A DNA stretch of 64,000 nt. Origin: Bifidobacterium aquikefiri (GTDB lineage Bacteria; Actinomycetota; Actinomycetes; Actinomycetales; Bifidobacteriaceae). Position 1 is the stretch's first letter. The number at the start of each line of letters is the position of its first letter. Positions 46,752 to 55,396 of this stretch are shown here, in pieces. The stretch covers positions 310,001 to 374,000 of the forward strand of contig NZ_MWXA01000005.1 in assembly GCF_002259795.1 (NCBI RefSeq), given 5' to 3'. A program made the position numbers and the translations under genes. The notes beneath the pieces are model-generated. The model was not told the DNA's origin. It worked only from the letters and a program-made list of their open reading frames with translations, and made no database searches.

Positions 46752-46813
46752 CTGGTATCCAGCGAATGTGAGATCTCTCGACTGCGGCTACGCCTCCGCT
46801 CGAGATGACAAAA
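46713..46813. repeat. Palindromic repeat element, copy B
   Basis: Left arm 46713-46751, loop 46752-46769, right arm 46770-46813. The right arm is the exact 44-base duplicate of 46035-46078 in copy A; the left arm is more diverged. Same orientation as copy A, so the GIY-YIG gene is bracketed by direct copies of the whole array-plus-hairpin unit. Confidence 0.9.
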
Positions 46814-46948
46814 CGAGAAACACGCGAGATGCCAGAGAAAGAATCATTGGAGAAGATGGGAACAGGAAACACTGGAAAAGACGGGGGAAAGAATCGAGGC
46901 TATAGGCAAGGTATTGCTTATAGCCTCCCTATATTCTCCCGATATACA

Positions 46949-46976
46949 GGAAGCCCCGGTATGTGCCGGGGCTTCC
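46949..46976. terminator. Strong hairpin downstream of secG
   Basis: GGAAGCCCCGG / CCGGGGCTTCC, 11 perfect pairs with loop TATGTG, 18 bases past the secG stop (minus strand). No U-tract follows on the minus strand. An imperfect stem GGCTATA...TATAGCC lies further on at about 46899-46926. Likely U-tract-independent termination of the pgk-tpiA-secG unit. Confidence 0.75.
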
Positions 46977-46993
46977 TAAAAATGAATTGTGTA

Positions 46994-47242
46994 TCAGATG
47001 AGGCCAAAGCGCTTCATCACGCCAAGCGCAATGATGATGACCACCCATGTGATGGCAACAATAACCGTGAGTCTGTTGAGGTTCTTCTCTGCAACTCCCG
47101 AGGTGCCTGCATTGGAGCTTATGCCGCCACCGAACATATCGGAAAGACCGCCACCCTTGCCCTTGTGCATAAGAATGAGCAACGTCAACAGAATGCTGGC
47201 AATTACCACAATGGCTTGCAGAACAATCTTAAGTATGGTCAC
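46994..47242 (-). CDS. secG: Preprotein translocase subunit SecG
   Basis: An 82-aa membrane protein of the SecYEG channel: two hydrophobic helices separated by HKGKGGGLSDMFGGG, the conserved cytoplasmic loop. GTG at 47242 is chosen because GGAGG lies five bases upstream; the frame's first GTG (47254) sits within that site. Follows tpiA by 64 bases, the usual actinobacterial order. Confidence 0.93.
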   Translation of the reverse strand: MTILKIVLQAIVVIASILLTLLILMHKGKGGGLSDMFGGGISSNAGTSGVAEKNLNRLTVIVAITWVVIIIALGVMKRFGLI

Positions 47243-47306
47243 TTGAACCTCCACCTTTAATCAACTCTCACAACAATACAGCATGCTTTGGAATAAAACT
47301 CCTGAA

Positions 47307-48101
47307 TTAATCCCGAGTTGCGACTTTTTCGGCTATTCGTGCAATATTGGTGAATTCATTTACGTCCAAGGAAGCTCCACCAACCAGAAAACCGTCCACA
47401 TCGGGTTCTGAGAGCAGCTGAGCCGCATTCTTCGAGGTAACCGAGCCACCATAGATGATACGCACCGACTGAGCGACATGAGTATCAAAGGTCAGTCGAA
47501 TGTGATCTCGAATTGCGCGAGCAGCGTCCTGAGCCGATTCAGGAGTAGCAACCATACCGCTGCCTATCGCCCACACCGGTTCATATCCGATGATCAACTG
47601 CTTTGTCTCGTCCTCTGACAAGTCACGAGTCACATCGTGAACCTGTCCGACTGCAAATTCCAGTTCAATGCCCTGTCTGCGTTCCTCAAAACTCTCACCC
47701 ACACACAGGATCGGTTGCATGCCTGCTGCAAGAACGGCCCTCACCTGATCGACAATGTTTGCATCGTCCTTAGGATGATATTTTCGGCGTTCAGAATGGC
47801 CCACAATCACATACGAACATCCAAGATGGGCAATCATGTCCGCAGAAACATCCCCGGTGAAAGCCCCCTGGGATGTAACCGAGACGGCCTGTGCCCCATA
47901 TTTGAGATGTAGGTTATCCGCCTCAACGAGCACCTGGACACTGCGTAGGGAGGTGAATGAAGGAAGCAGCGCAACTTCGCATTTCCTGTAGTCAAAATGC
48001 GCATCACGCAACATCCAGGCAAGCTTCTGCACGAAGTAGGTAGCTTCAAGATGATCGAAATTCATCTTCCAGTTTCCCGCTACCAGTGGTTTTCGTGCCA
48101 T
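47307..48101 (-). CDS. tpiA: Triosephosphate isomerase
   Basis: A 264-aa TIM-barrel enzyme of glycolysis. Catalytic Lys and Asn in AGNWKMN (residues 8-14), His in VIVGHSERRKYH, Glu in IIGYEPVWAIGSG, and the phosphate loop with IYGGSVTSKNA. Lies after pgk with a hairpin in between and before secG. Confidence 0.97.
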   Translation of the reverse strand: MARKPLVAGNWKMNFDHLEATYFVQKLAWMLRDAHFDYRKCEVALLPSFTSLRSVQVLVEADNLHLKYGAQAVSVTSQGAFTGDVSADMIAHLGCSYVIVGHSERRKYHPKDDANIVDQVRAVLAAGMQPILCVGESFEERRQGIELEFAVGQVHDVTRDLSEDETKQLIIGYEPVWAIGSGMVATPESAQDAARAIRDHIRLTFDTHVAQSVRIIYGGSVTSKNAAQLLSEPDVDGFLVGGASLDVNEFTNIARIAEKVATRD

Positions 48102-48171
48102 CGTCGCAACCTTCCTTCTTACGCCATGCAGATCGAGTCAATTCAATGATCTGTAAGCATCCATCGTGTAT

Positions 48172-48207
48172 GAATCGGACGCAATCGGATTCGATTGCGT
48201 CCGATTC
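48172..48207. terminator. Perfect 16-bp hairpin in the pgk-tpiA gap
   Basis: GAATCGGACGCAATCG (48172-48187) pairs fully with 48192-48207 around a GATT loop. There is no T-run. It lies 19 bases after the pgk stop on the minus strand and 71 bases before the tpiA start. It may stabilise the pgk 3' end or partly terminate, setting the pgk:tpiA ratio; this is inferred. Confidence 0.8.
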
Positions 48208-48225
48208 GATGCATGATTCCTGGGA

Positions 48226-49422
48226 TTACTCAAGAACCTTCAGTCCTGGGAGTTCCTTGCCCTCAAGGAACTCCAACGATGCGCCACCACCAGTCGAGAT
48301 GTGCGAGAATCCATCTTCGGGGAAACCGAGATTGCGTACTGCAGAAGCTGAATCACCACCGCCAACGATGGTGAAGGCCCCCGCCTGAGTTGCATCGACC
48401 AGTCCCTGTGCAACGGCCTTGGTGCCTGCTGCGAAAGCCGGGAACTCGAACACGCCCATTGGACCATTCCAGACGACTGTCTTGGAATCAACGATCTTGT
48501 CGTGGAAGAGTCTCTGTGAGTCAGGACCAATGTCAAGACCCATCTTGTCCGATGGAATTTCATCGGCAGCAACCGTGGCATGCGGCGAATCAGCAGCAAA
48601 CTTGTCAGCAACGATGATGTCTGTCGGCAGCACGAGCTCAACGCCGTTCTTCCTAGCCTCTTCGATGTAGCCCTTGACTACGTCAACCTGGTCTTCCTCC
48701 AACAGTGAAGTTCCGACCTCGTAGCCCTGAGCCTTGAGGAATGTGTAGACCATGCCACCGCCGATGATCAGACGATTGGCGTTACCGAGCAGATTCTTGA
48801 TGACACCAAGCTTGTCGGAAACCTTTGAACCACCAAGAACGACCGTCAGCGGACGCTCTGGATCAACCGTTGCATGAGAGAGTGCCTTGACTTCCTTCTC
48901 GACCAGCAGACCCGCCGCTGATGGCAGATCAGCTGCAACGTCATAGTTCGATCCCTGCGCACGGTGAACAACGCCGAAACCGTCGGATACGAAGACTTCA
49001 CCGAGGGCGGCGATCTTCTTGGCGTAGGCAGCACGCTCAGCCTCGTCCTTGCTGGTCTCTTCAGGATTGAAACGAACATTCTCGAGCAGCAGTACCTCGC
49101 CATCCTTGAGCGCAGCAACCTTGCTCTGTGCATCCTCACCATAGGTATCCGATGCAAGAGGAACTTCGATGCCGAGCAGTTCACCGAGACGCTTGGCGAC
49201 AGGTGCCAGGCTCAGCTCAGGAACGACCTTGCCCTTGGGACGGCCAAGATGCGCCATAAGAATGACCTTTGCGCCATCTTTGCGAAGGGCTTCGATAGTT
49301 GGCAGAGCAGCCTTGATACGGCCATCATCGGTGATGGTTGTGCCTTTCAGAGGAACATTGAAATCAGCTCGAACCAGAACACGCTTACCTTGCAAATCTC
49401 CAAGGTCCTTGAGTGTCTTCAT
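48226..49422 (-). CDS. pgk: Phosphoglycerate kinase
   Basis: A 398-aa glycolytic kinase making ATP from 1,3-bisphosphoglycerate. [12 protein letters not shown] at the N-terminus, HLGRPKG, and the C-terminal [13 protein letters not shown] nucleotide loop are diagnostic. In other actinobacteria gap lies just upstream; here the preceding gene is whiA with 346 bases between. Strong codon bias. Confidence 0.97.
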   Translation of the reverse strand: MKTLKDLGDLQGKRVLVRADFNVPLKGTTITDDGRIKAALPTIEALRKDGAKVILMAHLGRPKGKVVPELSLAPVAKRLGELLGIEVPLASDTYGEDAQSKVAALKDGEVLLLENVRFNPEETSKDEAERAAYAKKIAALGEVFVSDGFGVVHRAQGSNYDVAADLPSAAGLLVEKEVKALSHATVDPERPLTVVLGGSKVSDKLGVIKNLLGNANRLIIGGGMVYTFLKAQGYEVGTSLLEEDQVDVVKGYIEEARKNGVELVLPTDIIVADKFAADSPHATVAADEIPSDKMGLDIGPDSQRLFHDKIVDSKTVVWNGPMGVFEFPAFAAGTKAVAQGLVDATQAGAFTIVGGGDSASAVRNLGFPEDGFSHISTGGGASLEFLEGKELPGLKVLE

Positions 49423-49768
49423 AAACTATCCTTTCTCGCCGTGCTCATCTCAATCGCCTTATTCCAACGATTCTGTCTCACGCACGAACAGTGGTTTACA
49501 TCACATAACAGTTCACAGACTACAAGGGGCAACGAACAATGGCGCTGAAATTTACTGACATGTGAATGTCCTCTTTCACCTATGACAATTCAACACGGCA
49601 TGCTGGTGCATAGCGAGGGGAAAGCTTCGACATGCACCGGCATAGCATCCTTCACATGTAATGAACGATGGGGCTCCACGAGTTCCAGTCCCTCAATCAT
49701 CGAACTCAAGCAAGGGTGAGATCTTGGGATTCATATGATGTCCTGGATCTCATGTGAAATCTAGAAAT
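49423..49768. promoter_or_regulatory. whiA-pgk intergenic region
   Basis: A 346-base gap on the minus strand, probably with the pgk promoter. It contains an inverted repeat ATGCTGGTGCAT (49600-49611) / ATGCACCGGCAT (49632-49643), 12 pairs with one G-U and a 20-base loop, a possible whiA terminator. No gene is seen. Confidence 0.5.
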
Positions 49769-50728
49769 TCAGTCAACGGCCCGATTATTCTGTGCCTGCT
49801 GCTTCTCTATCTTATTGGCCAATTGAAGCAGACGCCGAATGCGGCCAGCGATAGCATCTTTGGTAACGGGCGGATCTGCAAGGCGGCCCAGTTCCTCAAG
49901 ACTTGCATCACGATGATCGAGTCTCAACTGACCGGCAGCACGCAGGTTGTCGGGAATGTCCTTGCCAAGAATCTGGAATGCCTTCGTAACCTTCTCACTG
50001 GCCTCAACGGCAGCCTTTGCACTTCTACGCATATTCGCGTCGTCAAAGTTGGCGAGACGATTGGCCTTGCCGCGGGATTCCCCGTCGCTGCGCTTACCGG
50101 TCCATTCTCTGGCAGAATGTGGTGCACCAATGAGATTCAGCATGCGCTCAATCGCATCTGGATCACGTAAAGTAACACGTTCAGAGCTTCGCACCTGTCG
50201 TGCCCTTGCATTGATGCCGAGACGACGTGCCGCACCGACAAGTGCAAGTGCCGCTTCTGAACCGGGGCACACAATCTCAAGATAACTCGCCTTGCCAGGA
50301 TCAGAAAGCTCTCCATGCGCGAGGAACGCTCCTCGCCATGCCGCCTTGATCTGAGCGATGTTGCCACCTATTATCTCTGCGGGCAGTCCTCGAACCGGAC
50401 GCTTGCGGCGATCGAGCAATCCAGTTTGCAGGGCAAGCGCGCCGCCTGCACGCAATACTCTGACAGAATATCTGACTACTATGCCTGTCGGCGTCTGACG
50501 CGAAACCTCAATCACATCCGATTCATGCCCATAAACCTCTTGAATCGTGGCCTGCAGCCACTGTGCGGCATCACGAGAATCGAACTGAGCTTCTACAACG
50601 ATATGCCGTTGCACAAGATGAAGCCCGCCACCGAAACGAATCATCGTTGCAGCCTGCGCCTTCTTCGCTGCAGGCAGTTCGTTGTCGATTACGGCGAGTT
50701 CGCTTTTGACATCATCCAGTAGAGCCAA
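49769..50728 (-). CDS. whiA: WhiA-family DNA-binding protein
   Basis: A 319-aa protein with an N-terminal degenerate LAGLIDADG-homing-endonuclease-like domain ([21 protein letters not shown]) and a C-terminal helix-turn-helix ([25 protein letters not shown]). In Streptomyces WhiA controls sporulation and division genes; in other Gram-positives it affects division by an unclear route. Gene order rapZ-whiA lacks the usual intervening yvcK. Confidence 0.94.
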   Translation of the reverse strand: MALLDDVKSELAVIDNELPAAKKAQAATMIRFGGGLHLVQRHIVVEAQFDSRDAAQWLQATIQEVYGHESDVIEVSRQTPTGIVVRYSVRVLRAGGALALQTGLLDRRKRPVRGLPAEIIGGNIAQIKAAWRGAFLAHGELSDPGKASYLEIVCPGSEAALALVGAARRLGINARARQVRSSERVTLRDPDAIERMLNLIGAPHSAREWTGKRSDGESRGKANRLANFDDANMRRSAKAAVEASEKVTKAFQILGKDIPDNLRAAGQLRLDHRDASLEELGRLADPPVTKDAIAGRIRRLLQLANKIEKQQAQNNRAVD

Positions 50729-50904
50729 CAGCTAACCTCCTACAGTTACATTCTTGACTTGGCTAAAATTTTGGTTTCTTTCCGAAACCTACCGGCTATC
50801 TGTGATACCGAATATCTTGGACATTTCATGAGGTTATGCACCTTCGTGAACCCGATTTGTCGGTATCTTCTGGTCTTTTCCTACGCTTCTGACACCGTTG
50901 CCAT

Positions 50905-51834
50905 CTACTCCCGTTTTCGTTGCAGTTCCCGCGCCGAGACGGTAACAGACAGCCCCTGACTTCTCAAGATCTTGGCCAATGCCTCACTCATGGCAACAGA
51001 TCTGTGCTGACCACCCGTGCAGCCCATGGCAATGGTTACAAAGTGCTTGTCTTCACGGGCATAGCCACGAATGGCTGTCAGAATGGCCTGTGAATAGAAT
51101 TTAAGGAATTCAGATGCCTGCGGACTGGAAAGTACGTAATCGCTCACGGGCTTGTTCAAACCATTGAGTTCGCGCAGTTGCGGCACCCAGAAGGGATTTG
51201 GCAGAAAGCGTACATCGGCGACAAAGTCGGCATCAAGTGGAAGGCCATATTTGAAGCCGAAACTGAAAATATGCACGGTAACTGTCTGCGGGCCCTTGCC
51301 CAGGAGTGCGTCATAGAGTTTTGTCGATAGCTGGTGGACGCTCAAGTGCGATGTGTCAATCACGACATCCGCACGATCCTTCAGATTCGAAAGCAGGTCA
51401 CGTTCTTCGTTGATGCCATCGATAAGTCTACGTCCATGCTGAAGAGGATGCGGCCTGCGCACAGATTCATAGCGTTTGATGAGCACATCATTGTCCGAGT
51501 CCAGGAACAGGATCCGATATTTCACTCCGAGATCGTCCAGATGGCTGAGCACGGCTGCCAGATCATCAAAATACGAGCGCGACCGCACATCGATGACGGC
51601 TGCCAATTTGTGAACCTTCGAACCAGACGAAGTCATCATATCCACGAGAGGTACGAGAAGCTTGGGAGGCAGATTATCAACAACGTACCATCCCATGTCC
51701 TCAACACTGTCCGCAGCACGAGAGCGCCCAGCACCAGACATTCCTGTGATGAGCAGCACCTCAAAATCATCGGCGGGTTCGGGCGAGGAATCCTCGCTCT
51801 CCTGCTCAGGTTTCGAACCGATCCATTCGCTCAT
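50905..51834 (-). CDS. rapZ: RapZ-family nucleotide-binding adaptor
   Basis: A 309-aa protein with Walker A-like GMSGAGRS at about residues 32-39, the MGWYVVDNLPP segment, and the C-terminal GCTGGQHRSVAMSE motif. Arg replaces the Walker A Lys, as I recall for other actinobacterial members. In E. coli RapZ controls glmS through small RNAs; the actinobacterial function is not settled. It overlaps aroE by four bases (51831-51834). Confidence 0.92.
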   Translation of the reverse strand: MSEWIGSKPEQESEDSSPEPADDFEVLLITGMSGAGRSRAADSVEDMGWYVVDNLPPKLLVPLVDMMTSSGSKVHKLAAVIDVRSRSYFDDLAAVLSHLDDLGVKYRILFLDSDNDVLIKRYESVRRPHPLQHGRRLIDGINEERDLLSNLKDRADVVIDTSHLSVHQLSTKLYDALLGKGPQTVTVHIFSFGFKYGLPLDADFVADVRFLPNPFWVPQLRELNGLNKPVSDYVLSSPQASEFLKFYSQAILTAIRGYAREDKHFVTIAMGCTGGQHRSVAMSEALAKILRSQGLSVTVSARELQRKRE

Positions 51835-52778
51835 TTGATTGCCTCCTGCACTGCCATGCGCATTGACATGTCAAGATCTGCAGGCATATCCACCTGCTTC
51901 GTTCGCGTCATCAGGGCTACCTGAGGTATGGCCTGGTATATCAGCATTTCCTCTCCTGTTATCACTACAGCTCCCAGCTGTGCACATGTCTCCACGAATA
52001 TACTAGGGCGAGGTTTATACACGACGTCAAGCACGCTTGCATTCAAACGAATATTCTCACTGATCCATGCCTGTGCAAGAGAATCCGCCGCATGCGCAGG
52101 AAGGGTGGATATGATGTATCGTCTATCGCTGATATTGCGTGGCATCTGGGTGAGCGACCATGTCGTCGAGGTCATGGAAAGCGTCGCACAGAGTTGTCGA
52201 AGCCCCTGCTTGGCAGCTTCGTTTCGCGCAATGATGTCGACATGCCCCACGCCGAGAGTGCAACATGCCGCTATTGCAGAGGCCGCAGTATTGCCGCTAC
52301 CTATCACGACTGCACCTTGGAGATCGCTGCGGTTGCTTCGCACCTTGGCATCGCTGCCGAGCTCTGCATGTTCAAGAGCCTTGACAATGCCTTCAACGTC
52401 AGTGTTGTACAGGGAGATTCTGGGCTCTGTTCCATTCGACGCACCCCAACTCAACACCGCCGTATTGGCGACCTTCAAGGTGTGAGACCAGCGGTCACTC
52501 GCCTTCCCCAGCGGCATCACCGCCTTTTTCAGCGGCATCGTAAGACTCAAGCCAGCCCATGTACTGTCGAGGGAAGCGATGAATGAGACAAGATCGTCTG
52601 CGTGAACGTCATGCCGAATGTAATCCCAATTCGGAAGATCCAAGCGTTGATACGCGGCCCTATGCAGCACCGGAGAAAGCGAATGCGCTATCGGGCTTCC
52701 AAGAACTGCGCAATGCTGTTTGAGAGCAACACCATTGTGCGGGTACGGCCTAACGGATGCAACTGCTGTGCTATTCAT
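51831..52778 (-). CDS. aroE: Shikimate dehydrogenase
   Basis: A 315-aa NADPH-dependent enzyme of the shikimate pathway. SPIAHSLSPVLHRAAY at the N-terminus, catalytic Lys in LTMPLKK (most homologues have VTxPxK), NTDVEG with the catalytic Asp, and GSGNTAASA as NADP loop. Slightly longer than the family norm owing to the N-terminus. It is coupled to rapZ downstream and lies 140 bases after uvrC. Confidence 0.92.
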   Translation of the reverse strand: MNSTAVASVRPYPHNGVALKQHCAVLGSPIAHSLSPVLHRAAYQRLDLPNWDYIRHDVHADDLVSFIASLDSTWAGLSLTMPLKKAVMPLGKASDRWSHTLKVANTAVLSWGASNGTEPRISLYNTDVEGIVKALEHAELGSDAKVRSNRSDLQGAVVIGSGNTAASAIAACCTLGVGHVDIIARNEAAKQGLRQLCATLSMTSTTWSLTQMPRNISDRRYIISTLPAHAADSLAQAWISENIRLNASVLDVVYKPRPSIFVETCAQLGAVVITGEEMLIYQAIPQVALMTRTKQVDMPADLDMSMRMAVQEAIK

Positions 52779-52918
52779 ACCCCCCTGCTCCTATCTCCTG
52801 TGAGTCACAGCCCTATCAGATTTTTCGGGCGTCTGTCTTGATTGTGCCATGCCTCTATAACATCGCCGGTAGAACACCACATAATGAGCATCCCCGAGAG
52901 AGGTGGCTCCTCAATTGT

Positions 52919-55384
52919 CTATCGAACAGTGGGAGAACCCGATGCGTCTTCCTTATGAAGCGCATCGAAGATTGCGGCCGCCTTGGATGTTCCAACTCCA
53001 TTGACCTTGCATAGTTCCTCTTGACTTGCCGCCTTCATGGCTCGCACTGAACCAAAATACCGCAGGAGACGTTTCTGATATGAAGCTCCAATGCCTGGTA
53101 TGTCATCCAGTTCAGAGCGCAATGCGCCTTTCCGACGCTTCTGACGGTGATAGGTAATCGCAAACCTATGTGACTCGTCTCGAACCCGCTGCAGCAGGTA
53201 CAGTCCCTCTGACTGCCTCCTGAGAATGATGGGATAGTCATCGTCAGGAATCCAGACCTCCTCGAGCTTCTTGGCAAGGCCACACAGTGCAACATCGGTT
53301 ATGCCGGAGTCATTCAACGCGCGCTGAGCTGCTGCGACCTGCGGCTTACCGCCATCAACCACAATCAGATTGGGCTTGTATGCAAAGCGATGAGGGGCGA
53401 TGCGCTGCTGAACGATACCTTCCGTGTTCTCGGCAACGCGTTCCCCCGATTCCTGTGCACGTTCAATCTCACGTTCATTGCTCATATCCTCGCCGGAATC
53501 ACCGGCGACATTGCCATGCTTGAACCGGCGCATCAGGGTCTCATAAATTGCCGATGTATCGTCGATGGCACCATTGCCATCTTTGCCACGTATGGCGAAT
53601 CTTCGGTATTCGGACTTCTTGGCAACGGCATCCTCAAAGACAACCATGGAAGCAACCTGGAATGCGCCACCGATAGTGTTTGAAATATCGTAGCATTCGA
53701 TGCGCAGGGGAGCCTGCTTAAGCCCCAATGCCCTGGCAACGTCATTCATGGCTTCGGTTCGGGCTCCGATGTCGCTGATTCTGCTCATTTTGCTACGTAT
53801 CAGCGATTGCCCTGCATTCGCATTCGCGCGATCAAGCAATGCCTTCTTTTCACCACGTTCAGGCACATGCAGTCTCACCGTGGAGCCACGTCGATCGGAA
53901 AGCCATGTTTGCAATGACTCCATTCGTTTGGGAATCAGGGGCAGAATGACTTCCCTCGGAATAGGCGAAATAGGTGCAAGAAGATCAGCTCTACCCGTCA
54001 TTTCCTGACGTTCATGCCGCTCGCGTGTTGCCTTGGAACGAGCGATGGCATCAGTTGCAGTAATATGCTGCGTCGAACCGAGAGCGTCGCGTGCCCGTGA
54101 GATGGCAATGCCCGTATTGCGAGATTGATATCCGGCTGGGAACTCGTCGGCCAAGGCGTTGAGCTCATCGTCATCAGATTGTTCCAATGTGGTATCTTCA
54201 CCCGACTGCACAGGGGTTTCAGACTGCACAGGGGTCTCAGATTGCATAGGTTTTTCAGACTGCACTGCAATCTCTGACTCGGCATGAAGGGCCTTCGGTG
54301 TGATGTTCCTCATTTGAGATTCGTTCTCTTCGATCAGAACTGAATACACCTGAGTGATCAAATCACTGACAAGCTCCTCGTCGCTCACATCCTCGACGCG
54401 TTCCACACTCCAGCTGCGCTCACCGCGGATGGCACCCGATCTGACAAAGAATGCGTGGACAGATGCTTCCAATTCATCAGAGGCGAGACCGAAGACATCC
54501 GCGTCGACGTTGCTGTCAAACACAACGGCATTCTGTTCTATCACCGTTTTCAGCATCATGATCTGATCGCGCAGCCGTGCAGCCTTCTCGAAATTCAGAC
54601 CTTCACTTTCGACCTGCATTTGGGCCTTGAGCGCTTCAAGGTATCGTGAACCAATCCGACCAGTCATGATGCCAATGATTTTCTCTTGGTTGCGTTGATA
54701 TTCTGTGAGCAGCTCATGGTCAATGGTGTGTATGGTCACGTTCGAGCGGTCATAGACTCCAGGAGTCACATCGGAAATCGGAAATGCGATAAGCAACTTA
54801 TCCAAGGTTCTCCGTAGATCGCGGACCTTCGCATAGGGACCGAAATATCTGGTGTTTCGGCGGTTTCTACTTCGCGTTATCCAGATCCTCGGCAGTTGGT
54901 TTCCCAACGACATCGCTAGATATGGATAGGTCTTGTCATCACGGAAGACCACATTGAAGCGAGGATCGAACTCCTTGATCCAGGTGTATTCGAGTGTGAG
55001 CGATTCCAACTCAGTGCCGACAACCGTCCATTCCAGACTTCGCGCAGTAAGTACCATCGTCTGCGTCCGCGGATGCATCTGATACAACGGTTGAAAGTAG
55101 TTCGTGAGCCTGTTGCGCAGATTCTTCGCCTTGCCAACATAGATGACGCGCCCTTCACCATCACGCCACTTGTAGACTCCAGGCTGATTGGGAATGTCAG
55201 ATGTCTTCGGGCGGAACAGATCACGAGTATCACCGAGCAGAGGCGCACCATTCTTGTTGACCTTGCGCGCCTGGTCGCCTTCCCCCTCGGAACCAGTCAC
55301 CGGCATCTGCGTCGATTGGATCAGCGATCGTGCCCGCGCCTGCCACACCTGCGGAGAATGCCGCTCAATAAAACCAATAGTCAT
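52919..55384 (-). CDS. uvrC: Excinuclease ABC subunit UvrC, lacking the cysteine cluster
   Basis: Dual-incision nuclease of nucleotide excision repair, 821 aa, longer than the usual 600-780. GIY-YIG domain (GVYKW 69-73, IYVGKAKNLRNRL ~81-93), UVR motif (EGLNFEKAARLRDQI), RNase H-like domain (IECYDISNT, VVDGGKPQV, catalytic His in DESHRF) and C-terminal (HhH)2 domain (IPGIGASYQKRLL, VNGVGTSKA). The four-Cys motif between FPI and the next helix, which binds [4Fe-4S] in E. coli, is absent: residues 202-226 contain no Cys and the loop is shortened by about 13 residues. An insert holds QSETPV tandem repeats (DNA ~54205-54275). Confidence 0.95.
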   Translation of the reverse strand: MTIGFIERHSPQVWQARARSLIQSTQMPVTGSEGEGDQARKVNKNGAPLLGDTRDLFRPKTSDIPNQPGVYKWRDGEGRVIYVGKAKNLRNRLTNYFQPLYQMHPRTQTMVLTARSLEWTVVGTELESLTLEYTWIKEFDPRFNVVFRDDKTYPYLAMSLGNQLPRIWITRSRNRRNTRYFGPYAKVRDLRRTLDKLLIAFPISDVTPGVYDRSNVTIHTIDHELLTEYQRNQEKIIGIMTGRIGSRYLEALKAQMQVESEGLNFEKAARLRDQIMMLKTVIEQNAVVFDSNVDADVFGLASDELEASVHAFFVRSGAIRGERSWSVERVEDVSDEELVSDLITQVYSVLIEENESQMRNITPKALHAESEIAVQSEKPMQSETPVQSETPVQSGEDTTLEQSDDDELNALADEFPAGYQSRNTGIAISRARDALGSTQHITATDAIARSKATRERHERQEMTGRADLLAPISPIPREVILPLIPKRMESLQTWLSDRRGSTVRLHVPERGEKKALLDRANANAGQSLIRSKMSRISDIGARTEAMNDVARALGLKQAPLRIECYDISNTIGGAFQVASMVVFEDAVAKKSEYRRFAIRGKDGNGAIDDTSAIYETLMRRFKHGNVAGDSGEDMSNEREIERAQESGERVAENTEGIVQQRIAPHRFAYKPNLIVVDGGKPQVAAAQRALNDSGITDVALCGLAKKLEEVWIPDDDYPIILRRQSEGLYLLQRVRDESHRFAITYHRQKRRKGALRSELDDIPGIGASYQKRLLRYFGSVRAMKAASQEELCKVNGVGTSKAAAIFDALHKEDASGSPTVR

Positions 55385-55396
55385 CCGTGAATAACC

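Noticed and set aside
45843-46813. CRISPR array
   Set aside because: The repeats are degenerate, spacers are not of uniform length or unrelated, the units form palindromes with internal duplications, and no cas gene is nearby.
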